Source: Penicillus capitatus
Taxonomy: Eukaryota; Chlorophyta
Length of the DNA stretch: 64,000 nucleotides
Direction of reading: 5' to 3'
Assembly: GCA_965649825.1 (NCBI GenBank)
Contig: OZ287700.1
Coordinates: 1,488,001-1,552,000, forward strand
Positions 1 through 11,585 of the stretch are shown here, one piece after another. Numbering within the stretch: position 1 is the stretch's first letter; the number at the start of each line of letters is the position of its first letter. The notes under the pieces were generated by a model, which made no database searches, was not told where the DNA came from, and saw only the letters and a program-made list of their open reading frames with translations. A program made the position numbers and the translations under genes.

Positions 1-1318
1 ATCATCCACGTCGAGACGTGTGCATAACGGCCACCTGCGGACGCGCATGGCATTGAAAACTGGGCAAGTTCTGAGCCTATATAAACAGAACGTCTGTTAG
101 ATGAGGACCAAGGAACACCTTATCGGTTGTGGTGTTTCATCGACGGCGTCGTTCGGCGACAAACCAAATTACTGAACTAACTTCAAAGGAGCACGAAGAA
201 GACAAGTGTTTGACTGCAGAGTAGTGACCTACCGCACTCCTATCCCTTGCGCAGAGAATCGCTGGATCGTCTTTTAGGGATGTTTTGATCTTTGGCCGTG
301 AAGGAGAATAGCAATGCGGGTTGATAAAACACTTACAGAAGGAAGCATTGACCGATTTCGTGACGGAGGTTGAACCCAATGGTTTCACAGTGTCGAGTCA
401 GCAGAATAAGCGTCGGAGACATTTTCCAGTCAGTGAGATCGATCTCTTTTCTGTCGCCGATCACACACACATTCTGATTCGGAGAATGAACAATATTGTA
501 CAGGTATGATTCAACGGGACAACGAATTCTGGATTTGCATCCTACTCGGAACTAAACAGCTTAGGGACCCTCTGTCGTTCGGATGGCTCGATAGAGATGG
601 CACAGCAGCGTTGGCAGCTTCACCAAAACAGTTGATTGACGCTCATCATATGATAAAGCGTTTGTGTCAGTGATTTGTAAGTGCACTTGGGATTCGATCC
701 GTCGTTTCGGCAACGAACTTACTCTGTTCTTTCATCACTTTCACGAGGCTCCCTAGATAATCGGTCCAGCGTTGCAAGAAGATTCTAGATTTGGCCATTC
801 GCTGAAATCTCGCCAGTTTTTCGCACGGGCTGCTTTTGTCGATGCTCTTGTTCTCTTTATGTCCGTTTCTTCGCAAGGACGTTTATTTTCTCTCACTCCA
901 GTAAAACAGAGGATATTTAGAAAACGATCAAACCCCCTTCTGTGGGCTGCTGCTGAGGTGAGGAAAGCCTCCTGGTTTGTGACCGAGGCTGCGAAGGAGA
1001 TGAATGGATGTCAACCACGGAATACTCTGTTTGATGTGGGGTTTAGCGAGTAGCCTTTGATCAGCACATGGTGGAAACAGCGCTATCCTTCTTCGCGTCT
1101 ATCATCGCAAGACGTCTGTTGGTTAAGAGAGACAGGGATATCCATCAGATTCGTTATTCTGTTGCAGATAGACGCACAAGCGATATCAGCAAAAATCGGA
1201 GATCTCTCTAATAATTGAAAGGGTCTTTTGCAGCTGATAGATTCCATGCGCAAATTCCGAGCCATCATTTGCAGTCCTTTTCGTTTGTAGCCCTCGGTGT
1301 CGTCGACCCGTTTCAAAA
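1..1318. other. No gene recognised
   Basis: I found no conserved domain, signal-peptide ORF or consistent exon chain here. Only short unrelated open frames on both strands are present. A TATAAA box lies near position 79, and the last part is presumably the upstream region of the small secreted gene that starts at 1319. Confidence 0.4.
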
Positions 1319-1644
1319 ATGGCAGACAAAACTCTTGTTCTTCTACTGATCTTCTGTGTTGGCTTCATGCTCTCTGTGCCACATACGGAAGGGCGAAACA
1401 TGCAACCAGGCGATTTTTCCGACTTCGGTCTACAGGCCGCGGTTGCCGAATCAAATGCCGGACCTCCCCTCCCGGCAACGGAGACGGTGGTGACGAAACC
1501 GCTACCGAAACCTTCGTGTACGCCTTCGGTAAGACGCAAACGCCGCGTGATCGGCGTGAGTCATCTTGTTCGATTCAGGGATTCGAGTGCTCTTCGTCGG
1601 TGGAATGTTGCAGCAATGAGTGTGTCTATTATATCTGTAGCTGA
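1319..1644 (+). CDS. Small secreted cystine-knot (knottin-like) precursor, two exons
   Basis: Exon 1 is 1319-1528. A 50-bp GT-AG intron (1529-1578) sits between codons, and exon 2 is 1579-1644. The 91-residue product starts with a clear signal peptide (a hydrophobic run rich in Leu, Ile, Val and Phe in residues 6-20). A spacer of about 45 residues with Pro, Gly and acidic residues follows, and the last 24 residues are cysteine-rich. The cysteine spacing is C-x6-C-x5-CC-x3-C-x4-C, the classic C-C-CC-C-C framework of inhibitor cystine-knot miniproteins. This framework occurs in protease inhibitors, antimicrobial peptides and animal toxins, so the target cannot be predicted. The pre-pro-mature layout is seen; the fold is inferred. 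An isolated cysteine match by chance in a short ORF is the main alternative. Confidence 0.6.
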
Positions 1645-3299
1645 GTTCGAAGGCACTCATGTCTTTCGCCGTTGTCGACTTGAACCCTTTTTGCACAAAG
1701 TCTACCGACGCTCTCTGTTAAACGCGTGGATGATGCTCGGCGTTAGATAGAGCGAATGCAATACGTCGTCTTCAAGCGGATCATCGAAAGGCTCTTCGTG
1801 GCCACGCGCCGTTCATCGTGAGCAGACCCTCGATCATTGTCCGACGAAAAAATCGTCTCCAGAGCGTCCTGGTATCGAAGTGTCACGACGAGATTCTGCG
1901 ATCTGCGGCCTCTGTCCTCCCCGGATGAGTCATGCCGTTGCATACACAGAGCGTTGGTTGGCAGTTTTGTCATGATCGATGGAAAACGATGTTCGTCAGA
2001 ACTCGCACGCCTGTGAGATCTTGACACTCAGCTTACAGAGCGCATGGAAGGATCAACACTTCTGTCGTGTAACAGCAAGTCTGCGTGCGACACAGAACCC
2101 ACAAAGCAGCAGACGATTGCGAATTCATGGCGCTCACACGTCTGGGCTGTGGAATGTGAGGAACTGATTTCAGATGACACTTGGTAGACATGCACAGTGG
2201 CCTCTACGCTCCGCAGTGTGTTCGAAAAGGACCAGCACTGGGACATCGACAACTGACTTGCACGTTGCATCTGAACAGCATCATTCTCTCTTTAAGAATT
2301 GAACATGCAAAGCACAACATACGGGAAGCAATGCAGGTTAAAAATGAGAAAACAACCTTCTTAGGGTATTACTACTCGTGGCACAGAACCATTCACAGAA
2401 AAGCAAACATGACATGGGTCTGAAACGGCTGGATAACGCATCGTCGATAACGAAATCATTTGATTGATCTCAATCCGATGCAAAATGACCATGACAAACA
2501 TTGCTGGAGAGGACATCTGTTTGTCGTCAGAAGAGTAACATCACACTTTCGTCTTTGAGGAGACGTCACGAAGCGGTGCATCATGCCGATCGACAGACGG
2601 TCGACTTCCACGTGTCTAGTACTCCGTGTTCCATCATGGGTCAACAACGATGAGGAGAGAACGCACCTTGTTGAATGTCATTTGTGTGACCGTTTCCAGT
2701 TGAGTTTAGCACTTCGATATCTTTAGGCAATCGCGGAGAGCACGTCCCTTCTCAGCTCGTTGACTCTGTGTCTTGGGAAACGAATCAAAAGGAGAACGAC
2801 CCAGTATAGATCGCGTCGGGCTCTTTACTGATGCAACGGGTCTAAGACACCTACAATGACGTTCGTTTCTTTCGAGGCAAGACATGCAACACACACTATC
2901 GCACACAGCTTTTTCAGTCAACTGTGTTACGACGAGGCATCGAAGATCAAACATTGAGAGGTTCCTACCGAACGACTTTATAACCTAGTAGAGAAAACGA
3001 TGCGCAAAGGGTGACGCCATTGGCATCTGTCAAAGCCTCGAAGGACATCGCACTTACAATGATGCTTTACGTAATGTGTTGTATACTATGAGATTATTGA
3101 CTTTTGTGGTCAGTGCTATGTATTGCTACATTATCGAGGCGACGGCTTTTTCGTCTTAGCTTCAAGGCCGTCAATAAATACGGCGTAGATGCATCAGCTC
3201 CATTCGAGGTTCTGGGTTTATTTGCTCCTTTTCCTTTGAATCTCAAGACAGTGCTTTTAACGTTCCATCTGTGTTTGGCGCCTTCGAGTGTTTATTACG
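1645..3299. other. No gene recognised
   Basis: About 1.65 kb between two small secreted-protein genes. I see only short ORFs with no recognisable domain, and no tRNA, repeat or mobile element that I can support. Confidence 0.4.
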
Positions 3300-3940
3300 A
3301 TGAAGCTCCTTTGTGTATTCCTCGCACTTTTGTCTGCCGTCTTTATCGGCAACGTCGTTGGGCACAACGTTTGTAACTACAGACAGGCGCGTCTGTCTAT
3401 CGCCCGTGACGCGGAAGCATGTGAAGAGAACTGCAAGAACTGTAAGATGGCACTTCCTTCTCGTTCACTGCTCTAGAAGGATGCTTTTCTTCAGTTCTGC
3501 ACGAAGATTACGGTAGCTGCTTCGGATATTTGTATGACCCTCAACGTGAGGATTGCGACGGAATTTTCTTGGACCATCACAGCGAGTATGGAAACTACGA
3601 GACGTGTGGAGTCGTCTATGGAGCCAACCTTACACTGCAGACGAACGGCGATGAAGCTCCGGCATCTGAAAGTGAACGATCAGGATGCTCCTTCGATCTA
3701 GCTTATCTCGGAATCCAGAAAAACCAAACAGACTGCCGCAACACCTGTGAGAACTGTAAGTCGGTCCATTCAATGCTATTGTCTTGAAGAGCATCTCTAT
3801 TCTTCACAGTTGAAGGCACCAACACTCGCGGCGGGTGTGCGGCATGGTTCTATGATCCAGATAGCGAAGATTGCGCCGGTATGGTTTCATGGTATAATAC
3901 CTACGGCAGCGACATCTGCGGTTCCATTCAGCAGCCTTAG
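3300..3940 (+). CDS. Secreted cysteine-rich two-repeat protein (PAN/apple-like), three exons
   Basis: Exons are 3300-3441, 3495-3755 and 3810-3940 (introns of 53 and 54 bp, both phase 1), giving 177 residues. The ATG at 3300 opens a signal peptide (MKLLCVFLALLSAVFIG). The mature part is two copies of one unit. Each has a run of spaced cysteines ending in C-x2-NC or C-ENC, then Asn-Phe, then a Cys, an aromatic-Tyr-Asp-Pro segment, an acidic-Asp-Cys (EDC) and a final Tyr-Gly/Cys-Gly. This resembles the extracellular PAN/apple pattern of glycan- or protein-binding modules, but the match is by eye. Each repeat is split by an intron after the same Asn codon, so the repeat was duplicated together with its intron. 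Role and partner are unknown; it is presumably secreted or surface-bound. Confidence 0.65.
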
Positions 3941-4479
3941 ACAGACGGAGGCACTATGGGTTTTCAATAATTCTTCGATTTCGCATCGCTTTGACTTAAC
4001 GTGTTGCATTCACAAGTTCTCTATCTATCTGCTCTGATGACAAATCGAGAACGGAGAACACTAAGCAGTCGTCGATGTTGCTTCATGATCATTCTTTGAA
4101 AATTCTGTGATCCCTGTGCATGTGTATGTAATCTGTGACATTTTCCCTTTGTTCCACGGGGCCAGATGCGATGAGAGCATTCGCGAGATTTTCCGAGGAA
4201 GAAATACGATCTGTTGGATTTCGTTCGCTCGAACGGCTGGCTTCACATCTAAAACCTGTTCACTCGAAGAACAGCTCTAGCGCAGACACCATCCAAAAAT
4301 GTGTTCGGAGCCGTCCATACGCAAAAAGCGCTTCACTGTTTCATGCTCGGAGAACGCGGATAGACAGTGGGGAATGGACACGATCGATCCATTGGCTCAA
4401 TGTTTCTGAGCGGATCCAGTGGATTTATGCTACGATTGATCAAGAGGCAACACTGTCGTACGCATTTGCCACCTTCACT
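3941..4479. other. No gene recognised
   Basis: A reading frame from about 4135 runs in frame into the RAP gene's first exon, so the RAP protein could start further upstream. The basic, Ser/Thr-rich presequence beginning at 4480 makes this stretch more likely 5' UTR or promoter. Confidence 0.35.
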
Positions 4480-7207
4480 ATGAAAACCACCGTCAAGCTG
4501 TCAAGAACCGTGTCACGCAGGTGAGATCCTTTCGACGACTCTCGCAAACAAACCTGTCCTTTCTTCCTCCCATCTAACCAGTCTGCGAGGAAAAGAGACG
4601 AGTGGGCGACGGTGTGGTCGACGGTTGGTCATTCGTGGCAGTTTAAAGAAGGAACACAAAGATCTTCGAGATCCCGTCGACAGCGTAAACAGAGGAAAAA
4701 CACGAAATCGGAGAAAGCCAAAACCCAAACTACCAGAAGAGATCAATCCCTTCAAGGAGACTTACAACGCCGACTTCGCCGATGTTACCTCCTATCATCA
4801 AGGCATCGTTCGTACGTTACTCAAAACGTCACATCATTTTTCTGCCTGCAACACAGCACGGCTGTTTAGAGACGCAAGGAGAGGAAGAGGATAACACAGA
4901 GGATGATGTCGATCTGGAACCCGAAGACGAACGCACACTAGAAGAGATGATGGAGAAGCTCGAATTCTTAGATCGTAGGTATGCGCATCTCGTATTTGAT
5001 GACGACGAAGAAAATGTCCCCTCTCACGACGGGGAATCCGACGAGCCAGAGGTCGATATCAGTCCACTCTTCGAGGTGCCGCTGACCATGACCGATGTTC
5101 CGCTTTATTCATACAAACATGTTTTGTCCCCCTACAGAGTTCAGACGATCTGTTGGATTTCGATGACATTGAGGTGCACGACGAATCGGAGGCAGCCAAA
5201 AATCTGGACGATGAAGATTTGCGATATCGATTCGATGATATCGAGTCTGAGGCGTTTTTGGAAGCATTGAAAGGAGCAGATCCCGGAGAGTTCTTTCAAG
5301 GAAACAACGACATCGTAAGAAAAGCGGAAGATGCAATCATCGATGAGCGGCTGGAAGACATCCGCAGGCCTTCCGAAGGGTATGACGTCGACGATTCTAA
5401 GTGGGAGAATCCTTACGACCAAATGTGTTGGGATATCAAGCGGATCCTGTTTCCCAGAAGAGGCAAACGCGTGAGATCGTATGCCCTTCGTTTTCAGTGG
5501 AGTGACAAATTGGATCTGTAGGATCATCGACAGAACTGGGATCACATGAACGTTTCGGAAGAGATTAAGCAGAAGAGAGCAGCAAAGAAAGCAACACGCT
5601 TGTCTATCTGGTTGAGCATGGAAAACGCAAAGGTCGTCAAGACTGCCATGAATCGACTTCGCAAGCTTCCGAAGCGCGCTGCAGCAAGACAGGAGATCGT
5701 TGATAAGACATTGCGCAAGTACACAACAGTGCTTGACTATCATGAACACAAATTCAATCTGCAAAACACTGTTGGTCTCTTCCATGCGGTCGCACGCCTC
5801 ATTGATGCATCCGTCGACCCTCGGGCAATAGCAGAGAGACATAGACTATTTATCAGAAAGCTCTGCGGAAGAGTGAGAGACCAGTTGCAGGATCTTAACG
5901 GTCGATCTGTCTGTGAACTTCTTTGGGCATTACACAAAATGAGATTCAGAGATATTGCCACTCGTGTCCGCAGTCCGGCATCTACCACAAGCGTTTTAAA
6001 AGATGCAGAACGCGATTCGCTCATACAGTCAATACTGGAACGTGCAAACGCGCCAGATGTTGCTTACAACGCCCAAGACAGAGCCATTCTTGTTCACACG
6101 TTACTGAAGATGCAACTCGCAGATCGGCAACCCGCCCTGGTTCAGAAACTGCTGACTGGTGCGGTGAGACAGATTTCTGATTTTCAGCCGCGGGATGTTT
6201 CGATGCTCGTCTGGTGTCTTCCTCAGTTGAAGATCGCGCCGCCCATCCTCCTGGTTTCGTCCCTTGTAAAGAGAGCCATGGATATGGTCCCCGACTTCAC
6301 GCCTCAGGACATTGCAGATACGGTGCACGGTCTGGCGCAGCTTTCATACTATCACTGCACGCGGCTCTGTTCTCTTTTCCTGTCCGAAATGGAAAGCCGA
6401 TTGGAGACGTTCCGGTCACAAGAACTGGCGTGTGTGTTATGGGGATTCGCCAGACTGCTCTACTTGCCGACTCCTGTTTTTCTGAACAAGGTCGCCGATG
6501 TCAGTCTTCGCACAATGGATCAGTTCACGCCGCAGAGTGCCTCGAATCTGATTCTGGCTTACGCCAATTTTCGCCACCATCACGCTCCTCTGACCAACGC
6601 TGTCGGCGTTCGTATTGTCGCCTCTCGAGGATTTCTCCGTTCACAAGATGTCGTCAATACAGCCTGGGCATTTGCTATTCTCGAATGCTTGGATCCCGAA
6701 TTCATGCGCTTCTGTCTGGAGGAGCTAAGGTATGTGCAACGGTCTTTGCCAGTCACCGAGAAGATGCAGCTTTATCAGTGCTTTCTCCACATGAGTGTGC
6801 ATCATCCCGACGCCAACGTCTTTCGCATCTGCCCTCCCGGGTTTTTGCATAATTGTCGACAGAAATGGACAGCAGCGCAGGCAGAGCTTCGCAAGGAAAA
6901 CAAAGTGCTGGATGACATTCTGAGATTTCTGAAAAAAGAGGGCTATACTTGTCAGCACAGGCATCCCATTCGTGGCGGGGATTTCTTTGTGGCCACTGTT
7001 TCACAGCATGGCGTGCCCTACGTTGTGGAGTGCATCTCAAAGGATGTGAGGTTCAGCAATCAGCCCAACACTCTGATTGGGAAGACAGCATGGAGAGAGA
7101 ATCTTCTGGCTCGTTATGGCTATTTTATGCTAAGAATATATCCTGATCAGTGGACAGCGTTTGATAACGACGAAAAAAGACGAGAGTTCTTCAAGCGTAT
7201 TATTTAA
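4480..7207 (+). CDS. RAP-domain helical-repeat protein (organelle RNA factor), five exons
   Basis: Exons: 4480-4520, 4582-4807, 4857-5075, 5138-5470 and 5522-7207 (introns 49-62 bp), 834 residues. The N-terminus is basic and Ser/Thr-rich, like an organelle-targeting presequence. A very acidic region follows (about residues 90-230). The large last exon holds degenerate helical repeats with the recurring '...xxDVSxLVWxLxxL' and 'xxIADTVHGLAQL' pattern of HPR/FASTK-type proteins. The last 100 residues match a RAP domain, a restriction-endonuclease-like fold, with the V-x-Y-V-V-E core and an 'ARYGYFMLRIYPDQW' end. Known relatives bind and process or stabilise mitochondrial or plastid RNA. The target organelle is not clear from sequence. 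A second family member lies at 26992-28969. Confidence 0.85.
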
Positions 7208-7250
7208 CTGCCTCGTTGCGCATGAAATTGTGTCGTTAACCATTCACAGC

Positions 7251-8896
7251 ATGGCGACTCTCGGGAGGCTTCCATATCACTCGGGGCCGTCTAGTTGCGC
7301 GTTTACGATCGCGAGCTTGCACAATGCACGTGGCCGCACACAGCACCACAGGGGAGCTACTGTGCAGCCGAGATCGAGGTTCATTGTGGGCCCTGTGTAC
7401 AGCACCTCGACTACTGAAAAAGTGCCTCGACTTTGCTCTGCTTGCTGTCTACTGTCCAACATCTGCTGTGCTGTGCAGGATACGGAGACGGCCTTGGTCA
7501 GTACAGAAGAGCACATCTATGAGAAACTGGATCGCGATGTGAAATACCGTCCCGTTGTTTCTCCAGAGCAGTACCTTCTGAGCGTGCTCATATCCGCCGG
7601 ACTCATTTACATTCCACTTCTCAAAGATCAACAGCTGACGAGCCAAGACTGGCCGAGGCTCAGTCTTATTGTCACTGTTTTTATCATTCTCTTCTTCACT
7701 TTCCGCCAACTCTTTCTCGAGACCTACTACACAGTAAGTGACACATGTCCGACGCCCTCGCTCCATGATGTCTGTGTACCGCAGTTACTGCAGAGACGGG
7801 AGACGCAACTGAGAGACTTTGATTCCATCTTCCGTGTCGCCGACAATATCACAGTGCACTATAAGTGCAAGCGTCCGGATGACACGAAGAGCAACATGGG
7901 CATGCAGCTCTATCACGGTTTCGGCTCAAATCTCTTCTCGTGGAAAGATGTCCAAGACAAACTTGCCATAGAAGTGGACGCTTGTGTCACGGCCACAGAT
8001 CTTCTTGGCTTTGGTTTGACTCAGCGTCCATTCTTTTGGGGTCTCTATAGTCGTGAACGAGATGGAATGCTTGGGCGCGATATTCTCAGATACGAAATGC
8101 GAGATGTTCCCCAAAATGCCGCCAGAGAGGTTCTCGTGGGAAATTCCTTGGGCGGCGCCACAGCCATCGAAGAAACGATACGCGATCCGGAAAATATCAA
8201 AGCCGTTATCTTGATATCGCCGCTTCTCCAGTTGCTTGGCGATCCAAGCGAGGCACCATCACAGAAATGGCCCGAACGCATCCTTGATGCTCTTAATCAT
8301 CTCTTCTTGGTTCGGGGTGGTAGTTTGCTGCTGTCGGCCCTCCTCTGGATTTCCCAGCCAATAGTCTTTCTCTTCATTCGATTTGCCACGCGCCAAAGAT
8401 GGTTCTGGGAATTTGGTTTGGGCTTTGTGTACTATGATAAAGAGAAAGAGGAAACCGTTCTTGATTGGTACAGGTAAGACAGATGCCTCATTTTTGAGAT
8501 CCGTGCGAAACGGGGACTCTTTTGCGAAGGTTTCCGCTATTGGTGCGTGGATGGGAATTCGGAATCATCCGCCTCAGCCGTGCGACCATCTCGAGTCTCA
8601 CCGGAGGAAGAACATTCGTGGACATCTTGAAAAATCGTCGCAATTCGGCGATTGATCAGTTCATTCAAAAAGTCAAGGACCACGACATTCAGGTGTTGCT
8701 TATTCACGGAGAGAACGATAGACTGGTCCCCGTTATCAAAAGCCAGCAGCTTCATGAACGCCTTCCGAACAACAGCAAATTCATTCCCTATCCAGAGTGC
8801 GGACATGTAGCGCATGAAGAGTATCCTGAAAGATTTATCAAAGATACTGTCTCTTTCTTGCATGACGTGAAAAAGGAATCCCCGCAGTCGACATGA
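7251..8896 (+). CDS. Membrane-anchored alpha/beta hydrolase, three exons
   Basis: Exons: 7251-7733, 7785-8473 and 8530-8896, 512 residues. A third intron of 57 bp that also reads through may exist just before position 7481. The N-terminus (MATLGRLPYHSG...) is Ser/Arg-rich and could be a targeting sequence. Two hydrophobic segments follow (about residues 110-125 and 140-160). The hydrolase domain shows an oxyanion region YHGFGSN, the nucleophile elbow LVGNSLGGA (Ser in GNSLG), the acid in HGENDRLVP and the catalytic His in ECGHVAHEE, a complete triad. A Trp/Leu-rich cap lies between nucleophile and acid. The layout resembles plastid and membrane hydrolases of lipid or chlorophyll-ester type. 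The substrate is not predictable. Confidence 0.8.
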
Positions 8897-9359
8897 ACAT
8901 GTCACAGCAACACATGCTATGAAATCGTGTATGGCGATCGATCGGAAGAGACGTACGTGCAAGGAAAGTGTATTCTCAACTGCGTTCAATTGTGACAAGT
9001 GACAAGGGACAAAATCGGGACATTCTTTCCCGTTCCGCAATTCAGTATTGTCCTTCTTAATGTAAATCCGACACTTTCGTACGTCAACAAGATTTCTCGT
9101 GCTCTGTCTCTGAATGGAATATCGGATCGGTGGCATTCCTGATGTCATCCTTTGATTGTTGAATAGACATTCGTATGTCTCATAAGGCATCGGATTCGAA
9201 AAGACGAAACCGAAAACCATGTCAAAGCTTTTGCATCGAAGAATGCATTTGCCGCTCATCGTCAAGTATCCAACACGATGATCGATGATTACTAATTCAT
9301 CATTATTCGCGTCTTGCCGTTGTGTTTCTTTTCCATTGCGCGCATCCGTTCGACCAGTC
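8897..9359. other. Intergenic region, no gene recognised
   Basis: A 463-bp spacer between two same-strand genes. A long antisense frame crosses it (8537-9379) but shows no domain and overlaps the hydrolase exon, so I treat it as a shadow. Confidence 0.4.
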
Positions 9360-10255
9360 ATGGCTTCCGCAAGAAACACATTTCAAAACGAAATTGACGA
9401 AAAGGAAAAGCAAGAAGTGGCTGAGAGAGCTGATGACGACGAGAAGGGTGTGCAAGAAGAACAGTCGGACGAAGAAGATGAAACATCGATTGCTGCGATG
9501 TCCGACAGAGAGAGGCGACTGTATCTGTTAAGACAGAAGATGCAGCTCTCTCGCCAAGCCAATCATCAAGCCATCCTCGCCGAAAGCCGTCGAAAGAAGA
9601 CTGCAGATAGTGGCGGACAGGGAGGCGATCGAAAGAAATGGTATGAGGAAAGAAAGAAGAAGCAGGAGGCTCGTCTGAAGGAATTGGGACTCGCACCGGA
9701 CGACGTTCATCGGATCGAGACAGTCGAAGTGGCTTCAGCAAAACACAAGAAGAAAGAGAAAAAGGAAGCCGCCTTTGGATGGGATGTCTTTAATCAGAAG
9801 ACGCTCTACAAGGCATACGAGAAGAGAGCCAACAAAGTGGATAGACACCCTGTGCGTCATGTTCTCGGACAGCGTCTGGCGGTGTAGGTACCTTACACCG
9901 TCGAGGATTACCAAAAACAGAGAGAACTGAATCCAGATCTCTACGGAGAATCGGAGAGCAGTGTTTATGGCCGAGCGCCGAAGATTCCCGAAGAGAACAT
10001 CGACAAGATGGTGAATGAGCTCAGCGAAAGGTGGCTGCCAGAGATGCAAAGAATTCGGCCTTTCCACGCTGTTCCTTTAGGCAACTGAAACGCTCAGAGT
10101 TCAGCAGGCGGCGAAAGCATTACGACGACCGCGATATCGATTTCATCAACGAACGGAATAAGAAATTCAATCGGAAGATCGAGAGAGCCTTTGGAAAGTA
10201 TACCGTCGAAATCAAAGGCAATTTGGAAAGAGGTACCGCACTGCCGGACCACTGA
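9360..10255 (+). CDS. SYF2: Pre-mRNA splicing factor SYF2, three exons
   Basis: Exons: 9360-9836, 9888-10030 and 10081-10255 (introns 51 and 50 bp), 264 residues. SYF2 is a component of the Prp19/NineTeen and catalytic spliceosome complexes. Diagnostic features are the '[20 protein letters not shown]' stretch near the start, the Lys-rich '[18 protein letters not shown]' helix and the family signature near the end: [20 protein letters not shown], then [19 protein letters not shown]. An acidic, low-complexity N-terminus precedes the domain, and the C-terminus ends as usual shortly after ERGTA. The length is close to that of the human protein. It would act in the nucleus on the mini-introns seen throughout this window. 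Confidence 0.93.
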
Positions 10256-11585
10256 TATTATCAAAGCTTCCCTGCAACGACACATGGACCAAAAATAGTG
10301 TATACGGGACGTATCGTGTCGGACACGTCAGTCGTAACAGACTAAGACGATGATGACGTCTATCTGCGCTGGAACACCTGTCCAATCGCGTCGATGAACG
10401 CATCATAACGCGAGGCAGTACACCGCCGGCGACGACTTACCACTAAGGGACCTTGCCGAACGCCGCCGTTGAAAGGCATCAAAGAAACGCGGTCGACATG
10501 CCAAACAACAAGCACAGGTCCCAACTGCGCCTTAAAAATGCAGATCTCGATTGTCGTCGATTGCGCGAAGGGACTCGGAGAAGGATGCAGATGCGTTGTC
10601 GGAACATTCGGGAATCTTCGACGTCTTCCGAATCTTTTCGGCTTTTATTCTCTCTCAGCGACCGCTTTGTTTCGTCGAGTGTTTTTTTGTCTGAGTGTGA
10701 GTGTTTATTTCCGTCTGTTTCGTCCAAACAGAGTCATACATAGTTTCTGCACATACACACATCATTGTAAATCTTCACATCCCTCGAGGTAACAACACTG
10801 CCCTCCTTCACAATTTTCGCTTATTCTCTTCGGTTTCGCCCATTGATCGATCTCCGATACGGATGCCCTTCGTTCAGAGGCAAAATCTCAAGTCCGAGCA
10901 CCCGAGCAAAACCTCATACCGAAAAATTACGTGTTTCTGACGGCAGCTGGACCAACCGCTGTCCTGCATAAAAGTTACCAGCGTGTTGATAGAGACAGAC
11001 GGCCGCGCATCTTTTCGTTCTCGTGTTTATCGAGTTGTCTTCCGTTCGGCTTGTCTTTTTGTAGAGGCTTACGATAGCGGTTCAATTCATTTGTACAGCC
11101 GGTCGCTGGCTCTTTGAACTTCCATTATCCGACGCTTTCGTTTCTCCCTTTTGGGTATTCTTCTTCGGCTGCCTTCTGGTGTTGACAACTTCACTCGACG
11201 CTAGCCGAAGCTCTACTCTACGTGACGTGGTGCTTCTTGACGCTTCAGGTTAGCCGTCGGACAAAACGCATTGCCGTAGACGCTCCACACGCAGCATCTG
11301 CTGACAGCAGTGAGCGTACGGTGTACCTTTTTTGTTACCTTTTGCCTCCCATCCAACTGACGCAGCGATGGAATGGCTACCAAGGGTGCTATTGTTGTTG
11401 TAGATCCCGTTTAGAAGCATTTTGTTCAGTGACCACGTCTTCCACATCTGAGCGACATTCACTTCTATTTCTCTTCGCTTCTCGGAGATTTCACTGTTGA
11501 GCTCATCTATCGCTTGCAAGAACTAGATTCATAGTATCCATCCTTGCTGCATCGAAAGACAAATCGAAACAACAAAAACTATAAC
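10256..11585. other. Gene-poor spacer
   Basis: 1.33 kb with short ORFs only and no recognisable domains. The stretch 10620-11220 is pyrimidine-rich on the plus strand. It probably contains the SYF2 3' UTR and the ankyrin gene's upstream region. Confidence 0.4.

Noticed and set aside
8537-9379. 280-codon minus-strand open frame
   Set aside because: It overlaps the hydrolase C-terminal exon that contains the catalytic Asp and His; no domain is seen in the antisense frame.
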